Positions 7,185 to 9,441 of a stretch of DNA of 9,441 nt are shown piece after piece; position 1 is the stretch's first letter, and each line of letters starts with the position of its first letter. Position numbers and translations under genes: made by a program. The DNA is taken from the NCBI GenBank assembly GCA_947460085.1, contig CANHGA010000068.1, positions 1 to 9,441 of the forward strand, in the 5' to 3' direction. The notes beneath the pieces are model-generated. The model was not told the origin of the DNA, did no database searches, and saw nothing but the letters and a program-made list of their open reading frames with translations. Source of the stretch: Synechococcaceae cyanobacterium. GTDB lineage: Bacteria > Cyanobacteriota > Cyanobacteriia > PCC-6307 > Cyanobiaceae.

Positions 7185-7784
7185 TCAAGCGGCAGCCAGG
7201 TTGGCGGCCACGAAATCCCAATTCACCAGCTTCTCGAGGAAGGTGGTCATGTAATCGGGACGGCGGTTCTGATAATCCAGGTAGTAGGCGTGCTCCCAAA
7301 CATCCATGGTGAGCAGGGCCGTTTGGCCGTGGGCCAGGGGCAGGTCGGCGTTGGCGGTTTTGGTGATCTTCAGGGTGCCACCGTCGAGCACGAGCCAGGC
7401 CCAGCCGCTGCCGAACTGGGTAGCACCAGCGGTTTTGAACTGCTCAACGAAGGCTTCGAAGCTACCGAAATCGGCGTTGATTTTGTCGGCCAAGGCGCCT
7501 GTGGGGCGCTCGCCACCACCGGGCTTCATGCACTGCCAGTAGAAGCTGTGGTTCCACACCTGGGCGGCGTTGTTGAACACACCAGCTTTGCTGGCATCAC
7601 CGGCCACCGCCTGAACGGTCTCCTCGAGGCTCTTGCCTTCGAGATCGGTGCCAGCCACCAGGTTGTTGAGGTTGGTCACGTAGGCAGCGTGGTGCTTGCC
7701 GTGGTGAAACTCCAGGGTGGAGCGGGAGATATGGGGCTCGAGCGCATCGAGGCCGTAGGGCAGCGCGGGCAGCGTATGAGCCAT
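7185..7784 (-). CDS. sodB: Iron superoxide dismutase
   Basis: Cytoplasmic enzyme that dismutates superoxide, important next to photosynthetic electron transport. The 199 residues match the Fe/Mn-SOD family throughout. Metal ligands are His27, His79 (in NNAAQVWNHSFYW), Asp161 and His165 (DVWEHAYYLDYQN). Gln75 in NNAAQVWNH is the outer-sphere glutamine position typical of iron enzymes, where Mn-SODs have Gly, and AGATQFGSGWAWL also fits the Fe type. There is no signal peptide. The ATG gives the family's usual short N-terminus (MAHTLPALPYG), although no Shine-Dalgarno is visible. It follows the FKBP gene by 76 bases with no clear terminator between, so the two may be co-transcribed, and it ends at a strong terminator. 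Confidence 0.97.
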   Translation of the reverse strand: MAHTLPALPYGLDALEPHISRSTLEFHHGKHHAAYVTNLNNLVAGTDLEGKSLEETVQAVAGDASKAGVFNNAAQVWNHSFYWQCMKPGGGERPTGALADKINADFGSFEAFVEQFKTAGATQFGSGWAWLVLDGGTLKITKTANADLPLAHGQTALLTMDVWEHAYYLDYQNRRPDYMTTFLEKLVNWDFVAANLAAA

Positions 7785-7794
7785 GGATTCGGAA

Positions 7795-7820
7795 GGATGC
7801 GTTGTGCCGAGGCGGCATCC
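7795..7820. promoter_or_regulatory. Inverted repeat in the sodB leader
   Basis: GGATGC (7795-7800) and GCATCC (7815-7820) form a perfect 6-bp inverted repeat with a 14-base spacer. An alternative inner stem is TGCC-GAGGC-GGCA (7805-7817). The element ends 11 bases before the sodB ATG, so in RNA it could affect ribosome loading. As DNA it could be an operator. On the minus strand TAGGAT (7817-7822) is a four-of-six match to a -10 box, with an A-rich stretch upstream but no -35. Evidence is positional only. Confidence 0.25.
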
Positions 7821-7860
7821 TACCGAGGGTTTTTTCGCAGTTTTCCTGCCTGGAGATCGG

Positions 7861-8493
7861 TTAACCGCCCACCTTCAGGAGTTCCACTTCAAAGGTGAGG
7901 GTGGCGTTTGCCGGGATGACGCCACCGGCGCCCCGCTCCCCATAGGCCAGATCAGGGGGAATCACCAGCTTGCGCTTGCCGCCCACCTTCATGCCGGCCA
8001 CGCCTTCATCCCAGCCCTGGATCACCCGGCCGGCGCCCAGGGGGAAGGAAAAGGGACCACGGCCGTAGCTGCTGTCGAATTCCTTGCCGCTGGCCAAGGT
8101 GCCGCGGTAGTTGACCGAGACCAGCTCGCCTTTGACGGCTTCGGGGCCATCGCCCACCACGAGGTCGGTGATGCTGAGGCCGCTGGGGGTGATACGGGCT
8201 TTGGCCAGGCCCAGATCGCCTCCGAGGGCATTGGCCTGGGCGATGTCGGTGCTTGGGTCGGTGGCCATGGCAAACAAGGTGGGGTTGGGGTCTTCGGGGT
8301 CGAGCTCCAGGCGGCTGCTGATCGCTGGGGCGGTGTTCGCAAACGCGGTGGTGTTCGCAAACGCAGTGCTGTAGGCAGCACCGGTGGACGCGTTGGGGGC
8401 GGCCTCCACCGTGGTGGGGCTCACCAGTTGGCTGACCAGGGCCAGCAGCAGGCAGGCCACGCAAACGGCCGAGCTGATCAGAATGTCGCGCAT
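7861..8493 (-). CDS. FKBP-type peptidyl-prolyl cis-trans isomerase, membrane-anchored or exported
   Basis: Folding helper that isomerises Xaa-Pro bonds. The FKBP domain covers about residues 104-208 of 210 and keeps the binding-pocket residues of the family: Tyr129, Asp140, Phe150, Val157-Ile158, Trp161, Tyr184 (LAYGERG), Ile193 and Phe201. It should be active. Residues 4-25 are hydrophobic (ILISSAVCVACLLLALVSQLV), followed by an SPTTVEAAP stretch that could be a cleavage site, so the domain probably faces the periplasm or thylakoid lumen, either anchored or released. Residues 30-100 form a low-complexity linker with a tandem TAFANT hexapeptide (43-54). It is divergent from lnt with 67 bases between, and upstream of sodB on the same strand. 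The ribosome site is weak (AGG). Confidence 0.93.
   Translation of the reverse strand: MRDILISSAVCVACLLLALVSQLVSPTTVEAAPNASTGAAYSTAFANTTAFANTAPAISSRLELDPEDPNPTLFAMATDPSTDIAQANALGGDLGLAKARITPSGLSITDLVVGDGPEAVKGELVSVNYRGTLASGKEFDSSYGRGPFSFPLGAGRVIQGWDEGVAGMKVGGKRKLVIPPDLAYGERGAGGVIPANATLTFEVELLKVGG
8332..8367. repeat. 18-bp tandem duplication inside the FKBP linker
   Basis: Two head-to-tail 18-base units (8332-8349 and 8350-8367) differ at a single position (G8347 versus A8365). They are in frame and encode TAFANT twice (residues 43-54), the one difference being a synonymous Thr codon. Near-identity at DNA level points to a recent slippage duplication in a disordered linker. Confidence 0.9.
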
Positions 8494-8560
8494 GTCGGGC
8501 CTGGGGGCTGCACGGAAGTCTGCTGATTCTGCCTACCCACGGCTTCTAGGCTCCCTGGCC
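8494..8560. promoter_or_regulatory. Divergent intergenic region, FKBP gene / lnt
   Basis: This 67-base gap separates two genes read away from each other, so it should hold at least part of two promoters. I see no convincing -35/-10 pair on either strand (GATTCT and TAGGCT are weak). The assignment rests on gene arrangement alone. Confidence 0.4.
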
Positions 8561-9441
8561 ATGGGAGCCAAGCGCCAGATTTGGTGGTGGGCCAGTGCGG
8601 CTGGCGGCCTGGTGGCGGGTCTGGCCTTGCCTCCTGTGGGCTTGCCGCCGTTGCTGTGGCTGGCCTTGGTGCCGCTCTGGGGAATCACGGCAGCTCCCCT
8701 ATCCCCTTGGTCGGGGGCCCTGTGGGGCGGTTTGGCGGTGCTGATCAGCCACCGCTGGCTCTTGGCCCTTCACCCCCTCGACTGGGTCGGGGTGCCCTTG
8801 CCGCTCAGTCTGCCCCTGTGTGTCTTGTTGCTTGGCATCTGTGCGGCGGCGGGGGGCCTCTTGGTGGCCCTTTGGGTGCTGGTGGCCCGCCGATTGGATG
8901 CCCGCCGATTGAGCAGTGCGTTGCTGCTGTGCGGTGGTTGGGGGCTGGGGGAGGTGCTGCTGGCCAAGGGACCCTTGTTTTGGCTTGGCTTGGGCGCGTC
9001 GGCGTTGCCCACTGACCGGGCCTTGGCGGGCCTGGCCGCCCTTGGGGGGTCGGGTTTGATGGCCGCGGTGCAGCTGGGCATCGGTTGGTGCCTGTGGCGC
9101 TGGTGGTTGGGGCCGTCCCGCCGTCGCTGGGCGCTGGTTTTTGCCCTGGTGGTGGTGCTTGCCCATGGCGCAGGAGCGGGGGCCTTGGCGCTGATTCCGC
9201 TGGCGGGCCAACGCACCGAGCGGGTGCTGGTTCTCCAGCCGGCAATCCCCACCCGAGAGAAGTTTCAGCTAGCCGAGCAGGCCCTGTTGCGGCGGCGCCT
9301 GGAGGCGGCCCTCAGCGAAGCCAAGGCCCGCAATGGGGCAGTGGTGCTGTTGCCGGAGGGGGCCTTGGGCGCAGATCCCTCCTTGGCCGCGCCTGCTCCG
9401 GTGCAACTGATGGCCGGGGGCTTTCGCTGGCAGGAGCGGGG
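8561..9441 (+). CDS. lnt: Apolipoprotein N-acyltransferase, N-terminal part (runs off the right edge)
   Basis: Inner-membrane enzyme that adds the third acyl chain to the N-terminal Cys of lipoproteins, using phospholipid as donor. From the ATG at 8561 the frame stays open for 293 codons to the window edge. Residues 8-215 are strongly hydrophobic with several Trp-rich membrane segments (LALPPVGLPPLLWLALVPLW; GLAVLISHRWLLALHP; KGPLFWLGLGASALP). The nitrilase-like domain begins near residue 222 with ERVLVLQPAIPTREKF, matching the family's VAVVQPNI-type strand. Glu266 in VVLLPEGAL corresponds to the first residue of the Glu-Lys-Cys triad (Glu267 in E. coli). The Lys and Cys lie beyond the window. 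The start is the only ATG giving a sensible short cytoplasmic N-terminus (MGAKRQIWWW). The ribosome site is weak. Family call is strong from topology plus these motifs. Confidence 0.87.
   Translation, partial: MGAKRQIWWWASAAGGLVAGLALPPVGLPPLLWLALVPLWGITAAPLSPWSGALWGGLAVLISHRWLLALHPLDWVGVPLPLSLPLCVLLLGICAAAGGLLVALWVLVARRLDARRLSSALLLCGGWGLGEVLLAKGPLFWLGLGASALPTDRALAGLAALGGSGLMAAVQLGIGWCLWRWWLGPSRRRWALVFALVVVLAHGAGAGALALIPLAGQRTERVLVLQPAIPTREKFQLAEQALLRRRLEAALSEAKARNGAVVLLPEGALGADPSLAAPAPVQLMAGGFRWQER

Noticed and set aside
7155..7898. Plus-strand open frame (247 codons) opposite sodB
   Set aside because: A shadow of sodB, which shows all its metal ligands on the minus strand.
7783..8526. Plus-strand open frame (247 codons) opposite the FKBP gene
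   Set aside because: A shadow of the FKBP gene, whose binding-pocket residues are all present. Its sequence is Gly/Ala/His-rich and motif-free.
8581..9015. Plus-strand 144-codon frame, and three overlapping minus-strand frames, at the right edge
   Set aside because: They are out of frame with, or opposite, the lnt frame starting at 8561, which has coherent membrane segments and the LPEGAL motif.
1..9441. Defence system, mobile element or novel gene cluster
   Set aside because: Every sizeable stretch is explained by housekeeping genes. No transposase, integrase, nuclease, toxin or direct repeat array was seen on either strand.

Overview
The window looks like ordinary core chromosome of a high-GC picocyanobacterium (Synechococcus/Cyanobium type). 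This rests on the cyanobacterial form of the pyruvate dehydrogenase E2, an Aas-like acyl activating enzyme, a cyanobacterial YlqD-family protein, an iron superoxide dismutase and two HIP1 palindromes (GCGATCGC). I identified relatives by recalled family motifs, not by a search.

The plus strand carries, in order: the last 28 codons of an unidentified gene; an acyl-ACP/acyl-CoA synthetase (aas-like); a small coiled-coil YlqD-family protein; pdhC (dihydrolipoamide acetyltransferase); a 12-TM KimA/KUP-like potassium permease whose ATG shares one base with the pdhC stop; and queA (queuosine tRNA modification). The E2 makes acetyl-CoA, the precursor of fatty acids, and the synthetase re-activates free fatty acids, so this part has a loose acyl-metabolism theme. 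The permease is translationally tied to pdhC but functionally separate.

The strand then switches. Reading leftward, an anchored FKBP-type prolyl isomerase is followed by sodB, then by an intrinsic terminator whose U-tract overlaps the end of queA. Divergent from the isomerase, at the right edge, is the 5' part of lnt (apolipoprotein N-acyltransferase), cut off by the window before two of its three catalytic residues.

I see no mobile element, CRISPR array, phage gene, tRNA or rRNA, and no stretch over 300 bases without a gene. I did not find an undescribed system. The points most worth a second look are the probable true function of the permease (K+ rather than amino acids), the Asp-to-Tyr change in the E2 HxxxDG motif, the conserved unknown YlqD protein, and a few short palindromes and repeats.
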